From contig NZ_BBQH01000012.1 in NCBI RefSeq assembly GCF_018397995.1, forward strand, positions 76,144-140,143: a stretch of 64,000 nt of DNA. The letters are read 5' to 3'. Positions 44,481 through 53,076 of the stretch are shown here, one piece after another. The stretch is from Rhizomonospora bruguierae. GTDB lineage: Bacteria; Actinomycetota; Actinomycetes; Mycobacteriales; Micromonosporaceae. How positions within the stretch are numbered: the first letter of the stretch is position 1; the number at the start of each line of letters is the position of its first letter. The notes under the pieces were generated by a model. It was not told the origin of the DNA and ran no database searches. It saw only the letters and a program-made list of their open reading frames with translations. The translations under genes were made by a program, and so were the position numbers.

Positions 44481-45701
44481 GTGATCCGGTACCGCCGTTC
44501 CATCGTTGAAGGGGCCCGGATGCCGGTCGGGGAGGTCGCGCACCGCCGCTGGTCGGGCGATTCGCCCCTGGGCGAGGGCGCGCTGGCGGGCACCCGGCTC
44601 GCCGGCACCCCGCAGGGCGGCGTCCGCCTCGCCGACCCGGTCGGCCGCCGCCGCTACACCGACCCGCACACCGGCGTCACCGCCGCGTACGAGTACGGCA
44701 CCTGGACCTCCCCGGAGGTGCGGCCCGGCTTCTCCGCCACCGAACTGATCCCCTCCTGGACGGCGGCGACCCCGGGCGGCAGCTGGATCCTGGTCGAGGC
44801 GCGCGGGCGGGCCGCCGGGGCGCCCTGGACCGGCTGGTACGACCTCGGCCACTGGGCGGCCGAGGAGGAGGCCATCCGGCGCACCTCGATCCCCGGCCAG
44901 CGGGACCCGGCCGGCGCGGTGAAGATCGACACGCTCGTCGCCCCGGCGGACCGGCCGCTGGACGCCTGGCAGCTCCGGGTCACCCTGCTGCGGCCGGAGG
45001 GCACCGCCGACGTGCCGGTCCTGCGCTCGGCCGGGGCCGTCGCCTCCGGCGCACCGGCACCGGCACCGCGCAGCCGCCCCGGACCGGCCCGCGGCGTCAC
45101 CATCGACGTCCCCGCCTACTCGCAGCGCGTCCACTCCGGCCACTACCCGCAGTGGGACGGCGGCGGCGACTCCTGGTGCAGCCCCACCTGCACGACCATG
45201 GTGCTCGCGCACTGGGACGCCGGCCCGGCGCCGGCCGACCTGGCCTGGGTCGACGCGGACGACCCCAACCCCCGGGTGGACCACGCCGCCAGGTGCACCT
45301 ACGACCACGCGTACCCCGGCGCCGGCAACTGGCCGTTCAACACCGCGTACGCCGGCCGGTATGGCATGGACGCGTTCGTGACCCGGCTGCGCTCCCTCGC
45401 CGAGGCCGAGGCGTTCGTCGCCGCCGGCATCCCGCTGATCCTCTCCGTGTCGTACCGCGCCGGCCAGGTACCCGGCCTCGACTACGACACCAGCGGGCAC
45501 CTCGTGGTCCTGGCCGGCTTCGCGGCCGACGGGCGGCCGGTGCTGAACGACCCCGCCGCGGCCACCGACGCGACCGTGCGCAAGGCGGTCGGCCGGGCCG
45601 AGTTCGAGGCCGCCTGGCAGACCACCAGCCACGGCGTCGCGTACGTGATCCGCCCGGAGGCGGTCCCCCTGCCGCTCCCGTGGCCCGCTCAGGCGGTGTA
45701 G
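44481..45701 (+). CDS. C39-family cysteine peptidase-like protein
   Basis: The C-terminal half has the papain-like C39 arrangement: DSWCSPTCTTMVL (Cys near residue 232), DTSGHLVVLAGF (His near 337) and LNDPAAATDA (Asp near 356). The N-terminal 200 residues are beta-rich with repeated FSATELIPSWTAATPGGSW and VEARGRAAGAPWTGWYDLG units typical of this actinobacterial family. No signal peptide or membrane segment is seen, so export is doubtful. GTG 44481 is taken; TTG 44454 in the same frame is possible. Convergent overlap with the PQQ-like gene is 13 bp. Confidence 0.82.
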   Translation: MIRYRRSIVEGARMPVGEVAHRRWSGDSPLGEGALAGTRLAGTPQGGVRLADPVGRRRYTDPHTGVTAAYEYGTWTSPEVRPGFSATELIPSWTAATPGGSWILVEARGRAAGAPWTGWYDLGHWAAEEEAIRRTSIPGQRDPAGAVKIDTLVAPADRPLDAWQLRVTLLRPEGTADVPVLRSAGAVASGAPAPAPRSRPGPARGVTIDVPAYSQRVHSGHYPQWDGGGDSWCSPTCTTMVLAHWDAGPAPADLAWVDADDPNPRVDHAARCTYDHAYPGAGNWPFNTAYAGRYGMDAFVTRLRSLAEAEAFVAAGIPLILSVSYRAGQVPGLDYDTSGHLVVLAGFAADGRPVLNDPAAATDATVRKAVGRAEFEAAWQTTSHGVAYVIRPEAVPLPLPWPAQAV

Positions 45702-47029
45702 CGCCAGATACCGATGGAGGCGTCGAGGCGGCGGCAGAGCAGCCAGCCGGCGCCGGACTGGCAGTCGCCCGACACGTCGAGGACCGAGCCCAGCGTGCGG
45801 ACCGTCGCCTCGCGGGGCGCGCTGATGCCGAACCAGGCCCGGCCGGTGCTCACGTCCCGGCGCAGCAGCGCCATCCGGCCGCCGCCGGCCGGACCGATCA
45901 GGGTCCAGCGGCCCAGGTCGCGCAGTTCGCGGCCGGTCGCCGGGTCGAGCACGGCGGTGCGCGACGGCGTGTTGAGCCCGGCGCGCGAGCTGACCACGAG
46001 CCAGTCGGCTACCGGCTGCACCCCGACCCAGTCGGTGGTCAGCCAGCGGATCCGCCCCTCGGCCGGGTGCACCAGGCCCACCCCGCCGTCGCTGCCGAAC
46101 AGGCACAGGTACTCCCCGCAGCCGGGCCCCAGGTACCAGTCCCCGTTGCCGGGCAGGCGCAGCCGCCACGCCGGTCGCAGGGTGACGAGCGAGAACGCGG
46201 TCAACTCGCCGCCCCCGCGCCCGCCCACCAGCAGCAGCCGCGCGGCGATCAGCGGCGCCCGGACCTCACCCGGTGCCAGCAGGACCGCGCTGGCGGTGAG
46301 CCGGCCGGTGTCCAGGTCGCGGATCTCCACGCCGCCGTCCGGGCGGATCACCACCGACCGGCCCGGCCGCGCCGCATCGCCCTCGCAGTCGACGCACTGC
46401 CAGTACCCGTTCGGCACCCGGTACGACCAGACGGTGCGGCCCGTGCGGATCTCCACCCCCTCGGTGACCGTGCCGCCGCCGGCACCCGCGCCGCCGTCGC
46501 CGCCGGTCGCGGGTTGGCCACCGGCGAGACTGACGAGCACGGCGATGGCCCGGTTCGGGGAGATCGCCGACAGGGCCGCCTCGCGCTGCCACACCGGCCG
46601 CCCGGTACCCGCCGCGACCGCCACGACGGTGTGCCCCCGCGGGCCGTTCTCCACGTCGAGCAGGACCACCCCGGACAGCTCCACCACCTGCCGGATCGGC
46701 CCGCGCACCCGGATCGACGCACGCCACAGCGCTCGCCCGTCCGGCAGCGCGTAGCCGGCGAGCGTCCGGTCGCCGATGCCGAGCGGGCCGGCGGCGGCCA
46801 CGTACAGCCGGTCCCCCACCACCTGCACGAAGTCGCCCAGGCCCGCCGGTACCCGCACCTCGGTCAACCTGGCCGGGGCCGGTGGCGCCGACCCGCCGAC
46901 CAGCACCAGCAGGGCCGCCAGCAATCCGGCCACGGCGGGCCATCCGGGCCACGCCGGGGTCGGCCACCGCCGGTCCACATCGGGCGGTGCGCGGTCCGCC
47001 CCCAAGTCGATGACGACCGGTGCGCTCAC
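45689..47029 (-). CDS. Membrane-anchored PQQ-like beta-propeller protein (copy 1)
   Basis: The 446-residue protein has an N-terminal membrane helix (about 28-46, AVAGLLAALLVLVGGSA) and an external beta-propeller of PQQ-like repeats with blade motifs GYALPDGRALWRASIRV, VAVAAGTGRPVWQREA, LDPATGRELRDLGRW and a C-terminal GIWRYT. No enzymatic residues are evident; such propellers usually serve as scaffolds or sensors. GTG 47029 follows AAGG closely. It lies downstream of a paralogue with the same plan. One Cys pair (CVDCEGD) is present. Confidence 0.8.
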   Translation of the reverse strand: MSAPVVIDLGADRAPPDVDRRWPTPAWPGWPAVAGLLAALLVLVGGSAPPAPARLTEVRVPAGLGDFVQVVGDRLYVAAAGPLGIGDRTLAGYALPDGRALWRASIRVRGPIRQVVELSGVVLLDVENGPRGHTVVAVAAGTGRPVWQREAALSAISPNRAIAVLVSLAGGQPATGGDGGAGAGGGTVTEGVEIRTGRTVWSYRVPNGYWQCVDCEGDAARPGRSVVIRPDGGVEIRDLDTGRLTASAVLLAPGEVRAPLIAARLLLVGGRGGGELTAFSLVTLRPAWRLRLPGNGDWYLGPGCGEYLCLFGSDGGVGLVHPAEGRIRWLTTDWVGVQPVADWLVVSSRAGLNTPSRTAVLDPATGRELRDLGRWTLIGPAGGGRMALLRRDVSTGRAWFGISAPREATVRTLGSVLDVSGDCQSGAGWLLCRRLDASIGIWRYTA

Positions 47030-47112
47030 CCTTAGAGCGTCGCCCCTGACCGGCCCCGCGTCGACCCACCATCCGCCCCAATTTCCCCGCCGGCACCGCC
47101 CACGGCTCGCTG

Positions 47113-48333
47113 TCAGTCGCGGAAGGACCAGACGCGCACGTCGCCGGGGGCGGCGCGGCAGGCGATCGCGGTACGGGCGAGTTGGCACTCGCTGAGCCGG
47201 AACGGGAACGAGTCGAGGATGTGGACCGCGCCGTCGGTGGCGGGGCGGGCCAGCCAGCCGCGCTGGCCGTCGTCGGCGGTGCGCCACAGGATCGGGCCGT
47301 CGGGGGCGACCGCCCAGCCGCCCCGGACCGCCCACTGAACCGCGCCGGTCAGCGGGTCCAGCGCGACGGTCGACTCCGCCTCCCGCACGCAGAGTGTCGG
47401 CCCGCAGGCCACCAGGTCGCTGCCGGCCACCCGGGGCCGGTGCCACCGCGGTACCAGGGTGACGCCGTCGTACGCGACGAGGCCGGAGCCGGCGTCCCCC
47501 CAGTACGCCAGGATGAGCGTGCGGGAGCCGGCCTGGACGGGCGTGACAAGCTGCTGCCCGGCGGCGAGCAGCCGCTGGCGACGCAGGACGCGGCCGGTGC
47601 GCAGCTCGCGCAGTTCCGCCTGGCCGTCGGGGTGGATGAGCGCACCGGTGCCGGGCCGACCCGGGAGGGCCGCGAGGGTGGCGCCGGGAACGCGGGCGTT
47701 CCACAGGGGGCGGCCGGTGCGCAGGTCGACGGCGGTGAGCGCGGGTGGGCGGGCGGTGCCGACCTCGTCGGTGACGGGCTCGATCAGTGCGGGGTAGGTC
47801 CAGCGCAGACGGCCGGTGCCGGCGTCCACGGCGGAGGTGGTGGACCAGCTGCCGAGGGCGCCGTCCCGCCCCGTCACGCCGATGAGGAGCGTGTCGCCGC
47901 CGGAGGCGGAGAGCAGGGACGTGCTGCGACCGGCCGCCGGTTGGACGGTCCACAGGTGGCGCCCGCTGGGCAGCCCGTACGCGGTGAGGGCGGTGCCGCG
48001 CGGACCGTCGCCCGTGACGTAGAGACGGTCGGCGGTGACGAGGAAGTCGGCGCCGAGGCTGAGCGCCCGGGCCACGACCTCCACGAGCGGGGACCGGTAC
48101 GGCGCCCCGGCCGCCCCGGTGAGCAGCACCAGGACGGCGAGCAGGGCGACGCCGGTGCGCCGATCGGGCGGGGGCCCGCCGCGCAGCCGGGCGCGCAGGC
48201 GCGCCAGGGCACCCGGCCCCCGCCGCACCGGCTCCCAGCCCGGGTCGAGGTCCCCGGCGTCCAGTTCGACCTCGATGAGCGCCGGAGGTGGTGGCTCGTC
48301 GGCGTGGTGCGGCACACAGACGCAGGAACCCAC
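47113..48333 (-). CDS. Membrane-anchored PQQ-like beta-propeller protein (copy 2)
   Basis: The 406-residue paralogue of the adjacent gene has a basic cytoplasmic stretch, a membrane helix (about 62-78, GVALLAVLVLLTGAAG) and PQQ-like blade repeats (AYGLPSGRHLWTVQPAAG, VDAGTGRLRWTYPAL, VDLRTGRPLWNARVPG, ALDPLTGAVQWAVRG). Its C-terminus RVWSFRD corresponds to IWRYTA in copy 1. The 83-bp spacing and equal orientation suggest tandem duplication and cotranscription. GTG 48315 is an alternative start; the Cys at positions 4 and 6 may not be translated. Confidence 0.8.
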   Translation of the reverse strand: MGSCVCVPHHADEPPPPALIEVELDAGDLDPGWEPVRRGPGALARLRARLRGGPPPDRRTGVALLAVLVLLTGAAGAPYRSPLVEVVARALSLGADFLVTADRLYVTGDGPRGTALTAYGLPSGRHLWTVQPAAGRSTSLLSASGGDTLLIGVTGRDGALGSWSTTSAVDAGTGRLRWTYPALIEPVTDEVGTARPPALTAVDLRTGRPLWNARVPGATLAALPGRPGTGALIHPDGQAELRELRTGRVLRRQRLLAAGQQLVTPVQAGSRTLILAYWGDAGSGLVAYDGVTLVPRWHRPRVAGSDLVACGPTLCVREAESTVALDPLTGAVQWAVRGGWAVAPDGPILWRTADDGQRGWLARPATDGAVHILDSFPFRLSECQLARTAIACRAAPGDVRVWSFRD

Positions 48334-48353
48334 CAGGGCCGGGGCGAAACGCC

Positions 48354-50282
48354 TTACGGCAGGACGCGCTCCGCCGGGACGGCGGCCTCGTCCAGCCCGG
48401 ACAGCCAGCCGGTGACGTCGCGGGCCACGTCCTGGGCGGTCAGGTTCAGGGCGGCGAGGATCTGCGCCCGGCTGCCGTGCGGGTGCCAGTCGGCCGGGAC
48501 GCCCACGTCACGCAGCGGCACCGCGACCTCCGCGTCCCGCAGCGCCTTGGCGACCGCGTCGCCGACACCGCCGGTGCGCACCCCGTCCTCGACGGTGACC
48601 ACCAGGCGGTGCTGGCGGGCCAGCTCGACCAGTTCCGCCGACACCGGCCGGACCCAGCGCGGGTCCACGACCGTGACCCCGAAGCCCTGCTCCGCGACCC
48701 GGGCCGCGGCGTCCACGCCGAGCTGCCCGAACGCCCCGACCGCGACCAGCAGCACGTCCTTGCGCTCGGACTCGGCCAGCACGTCCACCCCGCCGACGCG
48801 GCGCAGCGCCGGCAGGTCCGGGTTGACCGAGCCGGTCGGGAAGCGCAGCAGGCTCGGCCCGTCGTCCACGGCGAGCGCCTCGCGCAACTCCTCCCGCAGC
48901 GAGGCGGCGTCCCGCGGGGCGGCGATGCGCAGCCCCGGCACCACCCCGAAGACGGACATGTCCCAGATGCCGTAGTGGCTGGGGCCGTCCGGACCGGTGA
49001 TGCCGGCCCGGTCCAGCACGAACGTGACCGGCAGCCGGTGCATCGCCACGTCCAGCAGAACCTGGTCGAACGCCCGGTTCAGGAACGTCGCGTAGACCGC
49101 CACCACCGGGTGCAGCCCGCCCAGCGCCAGCCCGGCCGCGGACGTGACCGCGTGCTGCTCGGCGATGCCCACGTCGTACACCCGCTCCGGGTGCCTGCGG
49201 GCCAGCTTGGCGATGCCGGTCGGCTCGGCCATCGCGGCGGTGATGCCCACCACGTCCGGCCGCTCGTCGGCCACCGCGACCAGTTCCTCGGCGAACACGT
49301 GGGTCCACTTCACCGACGGCGCGGCCAGCAGCTTGCCGGTCTCGATGTCGAACGCGCCCGGGCCGTGCAGGCAGTCCGCGTCGTCCTCCTCGGCCGGGCG
49401 GTACCCGTACCCCTTGCGGGTCACCGCGTGCACGATCACCGGGCCGCCGAAGTTCTTCGCCCGGCGCAGCGCCGACTCGACCGCCGCCACGTCGTGCCCG
49501 TCGATCGGGCCCACGTACTTCAGCCCCAGGTCCTCGAACATCGTCTGCGGGGCGACCGCGTCCTTGATGCCCTTCTTGACCGCGTGCAGCACCTCGTACA
49601 GCGGCCTGCCGACCAGCGGCGTGACGCCCAGCGAGTCCTTGACCAGGTCCAGGACCTTCTCGTACCCGGGGTTGAGCCGCAGCGTGGCCAGGTGGTCGGC
49701 GAACCCGCCGATCGTGGGCGCGTACGAGCGCCCGTTGTCGTTGACGACGATCACCAGCGGGTTCTTCGCGGCGGCGATGTTGTTCAGCGCCTCCCAGCAC
49801 ATGCCGCCGGTCAGGGCGCCGTCGCCGACCACGGCCACCACGTGCCGCTTCTCGCCGCGCAGCGTGAACGCCTTCGCCATGCCGTCCGCGTACGACAGCG
49901 CCGTGGAGGCGTGCGAGTTCTCGATGGTGTCGTGCTCGCTCTCGGCCCGGCTCGGGTACCCGGAGAGGCCACCGCGCTGGCGCAGCGCCTCGAAGCCCTC
50001 CTGCCGGCCGGTGACGATCTTGTGGACGTACGCCTGGTGCCCGGTGTCGAACAGGAACCGGTCCTTCGGCGAGTCGAAGACCCGGTGCATCGCCAGCGTG
50101 AGCTCGACCACCCCCAGGTTCGGGCCGAGGTGCCCGCCGGTGCGGGACACCTTCGTGACCAGGAAGTCGCGGATCTGGGCGGCCAGGATGCCCAACTCCT
50201 CGTAACTCAGCCGGCCCAGATCCTGCGGTCCGCGGACCGCGGCGAGCAGACTGTCGGTACCTGGAACGTCGTCAGCGCTCAT
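48354..50282 (-). CDS. dxs: 1-Deoxy-D-xylulose-5-phosphate synthase
   Basis: The 642-residue thiamine enzyme has the DXS N-terminus ([35 protein letters not shown]), thiamine site ([18 protein letters not shown], the GDG..N motif) and the transketolase middle and C-terminal domains ([44 protein letters not shown]). It makes DXP from pyruvate and glyceraldehyde-3-phosphate, the first MEP-pathway step. ATG 50282 gives the family length. The upstream anmK gene overlaps its start by 11 bp, so translation is coupled. Confidence 0.97.
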   Translation of the reverse strand: MSADDVPGTDSLLAAVRGPQDLGRLSYEELGILAAQIRDFLVTKVSRTGGHLGPNLGVVELTLAMHRVFDSPKDRFLFDTGHQAYVHKIVTGRQEGFEALRQRGGLSGYPSRAESEHDTIENSHASTALSYADGMAKAFTLRGEKRHVVAVVGDGALTGGMCWEALNNIAAAKNPLVIVVNDNGRSYAPTIGGFADHLATLRLNPGYEKVLDLVKDSLGVTPLVGRPLYEVLHAVKKGIKDAVAPQTMFEDLGLKYVGPIDGHDVAAVESALRRAKNFGGPVIVHAVTRKGYGYRPAEEDDADCLHGPGAFDIETGKLLAAPSVKWTHVFAEELVAVADERPDVVGITAAMAEPTGIAKLARRHPERVYDVGIAEQHAVTSAAGLALGGLHPVVAVYATFLNRAFDQVLLDVAMHRLPVTFVLDRAGITGPDGPSHYGIWDMSVFGVVPGLRIAAPRDAASLREELREALAVDDGPSLLRFPTGSVNPDLPALRRVGGVDVLAESERKDVLLVAVGAFGQLGVDAAARVAEQGFGVTVVDPRWVRPVSAELVELARQHRLVVTVEDGVRTGGVGDAVAKALRDAEVAVPLRDVGVPADWHPHGSRAQILAALNLTAQDVARDVTGWLSGLDEAAVPAERVLP

Positions 50283-51459
50283 GACCGCCGAGTGTATCCG
50301 TGCTTCTCCCGCCCACATCTTGGGAGCCGACTTTGAGCCGCCCGGGCGGGTTCCGCCGGGCCTCACGCCCCAGGGTGATCGAGCCCAGCACGGCCGCCTC
50401 CGCCGCCCCGGTCACCGACGGCAGCGCCCCCGGCAGTCCGTGCCAGCTCAACCACCCGAGCAGCGCGAACGCGTACGCCTCCTTCGCCTGCGGCGGGACC
50501 CCGAGGTCCGCGCTCGTGGTCAGCCGCGGCACCCGCGCCGCCAGCCGCCGCATCAGCTCCGGATTGCGCACCCCGCCGCCCGAGGCCACGACCTCCTCCA
50601 CCCCATGCGTCGCGCACGCCGCCGCCACCGTGCGCGCGGTCAGTTCGGTGACCGTCGCGAGCACCTCATCCGGTCCGGGTGTTGCGCCGCTACGGCGGAT
50701 CGCCTCCTCCAGGTACTGGAGGGTGAACAACTCCTTGCCGGTCGACTTGGGCGGCGGGGCCGCGTAGTACGGCTCCGCGAGCAGCACCGCCAGCAGCCGC
50801 TCGTCCACCCGCCCCGCCGCCGCGTGCCGCCCGCCGGCGTCGAACGGCTCCCCGTACCAGCGCAGCGCCGCCGCGTCGATCAGCGCGTTCGCCGGCCCCA
50901 CGTCGTACCCGATCGGCGCCCGCCCGGGGCCGACCACCGTGACGTTCGCGATGCCGCCGAGGTTCAGCGCCACCCTGGGGCGGTCGCCGCCCAGAACGAG
51001 GGCGTCGAACATGGGTACGAGTGGAGCGCCCTGCCCGCCGGTGGCGATGTCGGCCGTGCGCAGATCGCTCAACACCGGCACCCCGACGGCCGACGCCAGC
51101 CACGCGGGCGCCCCGAGTTGCAGGGTTCCCCGCGCCCGCCGGTCCTCGACCCAGTGGAAGACCGTCTGCCCGTGGCTGACCACCAGGTCCACCCGCCCGC
51201 CCGCGATCTCGTCGACCGCCCGCCGGGCCGCCGCCCCGAACGCCTGCCCCAGCAGCGTGTCCAGCACGCAGACCTGCTCGATCGTGACCCGGTTGGGCGG
51301 CAGGACCCCCGCGATCCGGTTCCGCAGCCCGGACCCGTACCCGACGCTCAGCTCACCGAGGGGCGTCATGACGAGCACGTCCCCGTCCGGCCGGAACTCC
51401 CCGACCGCCACCTCGATCCCGTCGTACGACGTCCCCGACATCACCCCGACGATCCGCAT
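50272..51459 (-). CDS. anmK: Anhydro-N-acetylmuramic acid kinase
   Basis: The 395-residue protein shows the AnmK sugar-kinase pattern: [16 protein letters not shown] at the N-terminus, [56 protein letters not shown] and the late [14 protein letters not shown]. It phosphorylates 1,6-anhydroMurNAc in cell-wall recycling. ATG 51459 is the first codon of the motif. The 3' end overlaps the dxs start by 11 bp. The pairing of recycling and isoprenoid genes is probably positional. Confidence 0.96.
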   Translation of the reverse strand: MRIVGVMSGTSYDGIEVAVGEFRPDGDVLVMTPLGELSVGYGSGLRNRIAGVLPPNRVTIEQVCVLDTLLGQAFGAAARRAVDEIAGGRVDLVVSHGQTVFHWVEDRRARGTLQLGAPAWLASAVGVPVLSDLRTADIATGGQGAPLVPMFDALVLGGDRPRVALNLGGIANVTVVGPGRAPIGYDVGPANALIDAAALRWYGEPFDAGGRHAAAGRVDERLLAVLLAEPYYAAPPPKSTGKELFTLQYLEEAIRRSGATPGPDEVLATVTELTARTVAAACATHGVEEVVASGGGVRNPELMRRLAARVPRLTTSADLGVPPQAKEAYAFALLGWLSWHGLPGALPSVTGAAEAAVLGSITLGREARRNPPGRLKVGSQDVGGRSTDTLGGHER

Positions 51460-51550
51460 CGTCGGATCATGCCGCCCGGCCCGAAACTCCACGGATTCCG
51501 GGGCGTCAAACGCCGGTGGTCCGCACTAGCGTCACCGACGGATCGCAGAC

Positions 51551-51718
51551 ATGACCTATACCGCGGTGGCGCGCCGCAGCGGCGGCTGGTGGACCATCAC
51601 CATGCCCGAACTGCCCGAGGTCTTCTCCGCGAAGGCGGCAAGCCGCAAGGCCAACCGCGCTGGGACGGGCGGGTCGCGGGCGCCCCCCACTGCCGAGCGC
51701 CGGAAGAGGCCCGCTTAG
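51551..51718 (+). pseudogene. Remnant of a HicB-type antitoxin gene
   Basis: The 55-codon frame from ATG 51551 begins MTYTAVARRSGGWWTITMPE with LPEVFSA following, the usual N-terminus of a small HicB-like antitoxin. After the VFS motif the expected helix is replaced by a basic Ala/Arg/Gly tail and the frame ends at 51716-51718. No HicA toxin frame follows. A frameshift or deletion is likely. No clear ribosome site was seen, so expression is doubtful. Confidence 0.45.
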
Positions 51719-51726
51719 CAGCAGCA

Positions 51727-53076
51727 CTAACCGGACGGATCCGGCGGCACCAGCAGCGCGACGGCCTCCAGGTGCTGCGTCATCGGAAAGCAGTCGTACC
51801 CGCGCAGCGCGGCGAGCCGCCATCCCTCGTCGCGGAACGTGCGCACGTCGCGGGCGAGCGCGGCCGGGTCGCAGGCGACGTAGGCGACGGCGCGGGGGCG
51901 GGCGGCCGCGATGGCGCGGACCACCCGGGCGCCGGCCCCGGAGCGAGGCGGGTCCAGGACGACCAGGTCGACCGGTCCGGCGAGTCGGCGGCGGGCGAGG
52001 GCGGTCTCCACCCGGGCGTGGACGATCTCGACCGGAAGGTCGGCGAGGTTGGCGCGGGCGGCGGCGACACCGGCCGGGGCGGACTCGACCAGGGTGACCC
52101 GGCCGGTGGGGCCGAGCGGAGCGGCGACGGCGGCGGCGAACAGGCCGGCGCCACCGTAGAGGTCCCAGGCGGTCTCGCCGGGCAGCGGGGCGAGCAGGTC
52201 GAGCACGGCGGCGGCGAGGGAGTCCGGGGCGGCCGGGTGTACCTGCCAGAACGCGTCGACCGGCAGCGCCCACTCCCGTCCGACGGCCTTCTCGCGCACC
52301 TCGCGGCCCACCCCGCCGGGTCCGCGCTCGATCGGCTGGCCGGGCCCACCGTCGACCCGAGGCACCACGGGACCACCCGGCTCGGCCCCGCCCGATCCGG
52401 CGCCGCCCGCCGACTCGCCACCCGGGCCGGCCGACCCGTCGGAGAGGTCGAACGGCGGGCGGTCGGAGCGGACCGGGATGATCACCGTCTCCCCCGTGCT
52501 CGACGCGACCGCCTGCACGGCGTCCGTGCCGGGCCAGTGCTGGCCGGTCACCGGCAGTCGCTGGAGCGCGGGGTGCGCGATCCGGCAGTGGTCGACCGGC
52601 ACGACGCGGTGCGAACGGTGCTGGAGCAGGCCGGCCCGGCCGGCGGCGTCCACCGCGTACCGGACCCGGGTGCGCCATCCCAGCGGCCCGCCCGGCAGGG
52701 CCTCCACCCGGACGCCCAGCTCGTCCAGGTCGCCCGCGGTGAGGCCGGCCAGCCGCTCGAGTTGCTCCCGCAGCACCGCGGCCTTCCACTGCCGCTGCAC
52801 CGGGACCGCCACGTGCTGGAGGTCGCAGCCGCCACACAGTCCGGGCCGGGCGTACGGGCACGGCTCCGGCACCCGGTCCGCCGAGGCCGACAGGATCCGG
52901 ACCGCGTCGGCGCGGGCGTAGCCGCGGTGCACCTCGGTCACCTCCGCGAGAACCCGCTCGCCGGGCAGCGCGTGGCGCACGAACACGACCAGTCCGTCCG
53001 GGGCCACCCGGGCCACACAGTGCCCGCCGTGCGCCACCGCTCCGATGGTCAACTCGAGCCGATCACCGATGATCAT
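51727..53076 (-). CDS. TrmA/RlmD-type RNA (uracil-C5) methyltransferase with TRAM domain
   Basis: Residues 1-60 form a TRAM RNA-binding domain (LELTIGAVAHGGHCVARV). A four-Cys cluster (CPYARPGLCGGCDLQH near 73-88, plus CRI) is the iron-sulphur site of the RlmC/RlmD/TrmA group. The SAM core WDLYGGAGLFAAAVA and the catalytic VVLDPPRSGAG and YVACDPAALARD follow. The enzyme methylates uridine in tRNA or 23S rRNA. A Gly/Ala/Pro-rich insert (about residues 215-260) interrupts the region before the SAM core. ATG 53076 overlaps the upstream transporter stop (ATGA). Confidence 0.9.
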   Translation of the reverse strand: MIIGDRLELTIGAVAHGGHCVARVAPDGLVVFVRHALPGERVLAEVTEVHRGYARADAVRILSASADRVPEPCPYARPGLCGGCDLQHVAVPVQRQWKAAVLREQLERLAGLTAGDLDELGVRVEALPGGPLGWRTRVRYAVDAAGRAGLLQHRSHRVVPVDHCRIAHPALQRLPVTGQHWPGTDAVQAVASSTGETVIIPVRSDRPPFDLSDGSAGPGGESAGGAGSGGAEPGGPVVPRVDGGPGQPIERGPGGVGREVREKAVGREWALPVDAFWQVHPAAPDSLAAAVLDLLAPLPGETAWDLYGGAGLFAAAVAAPLGPTGRVTLVESAPAGVAAARANLADLPVEIVHARVETALARRRLAGPVDLVVLDPPRSGAGARVVRAIAAARPRAVAYVACDPAALARDVRTFRDEGWRLAALRGYDCFPMTQHLEAVALLVPPDPSG

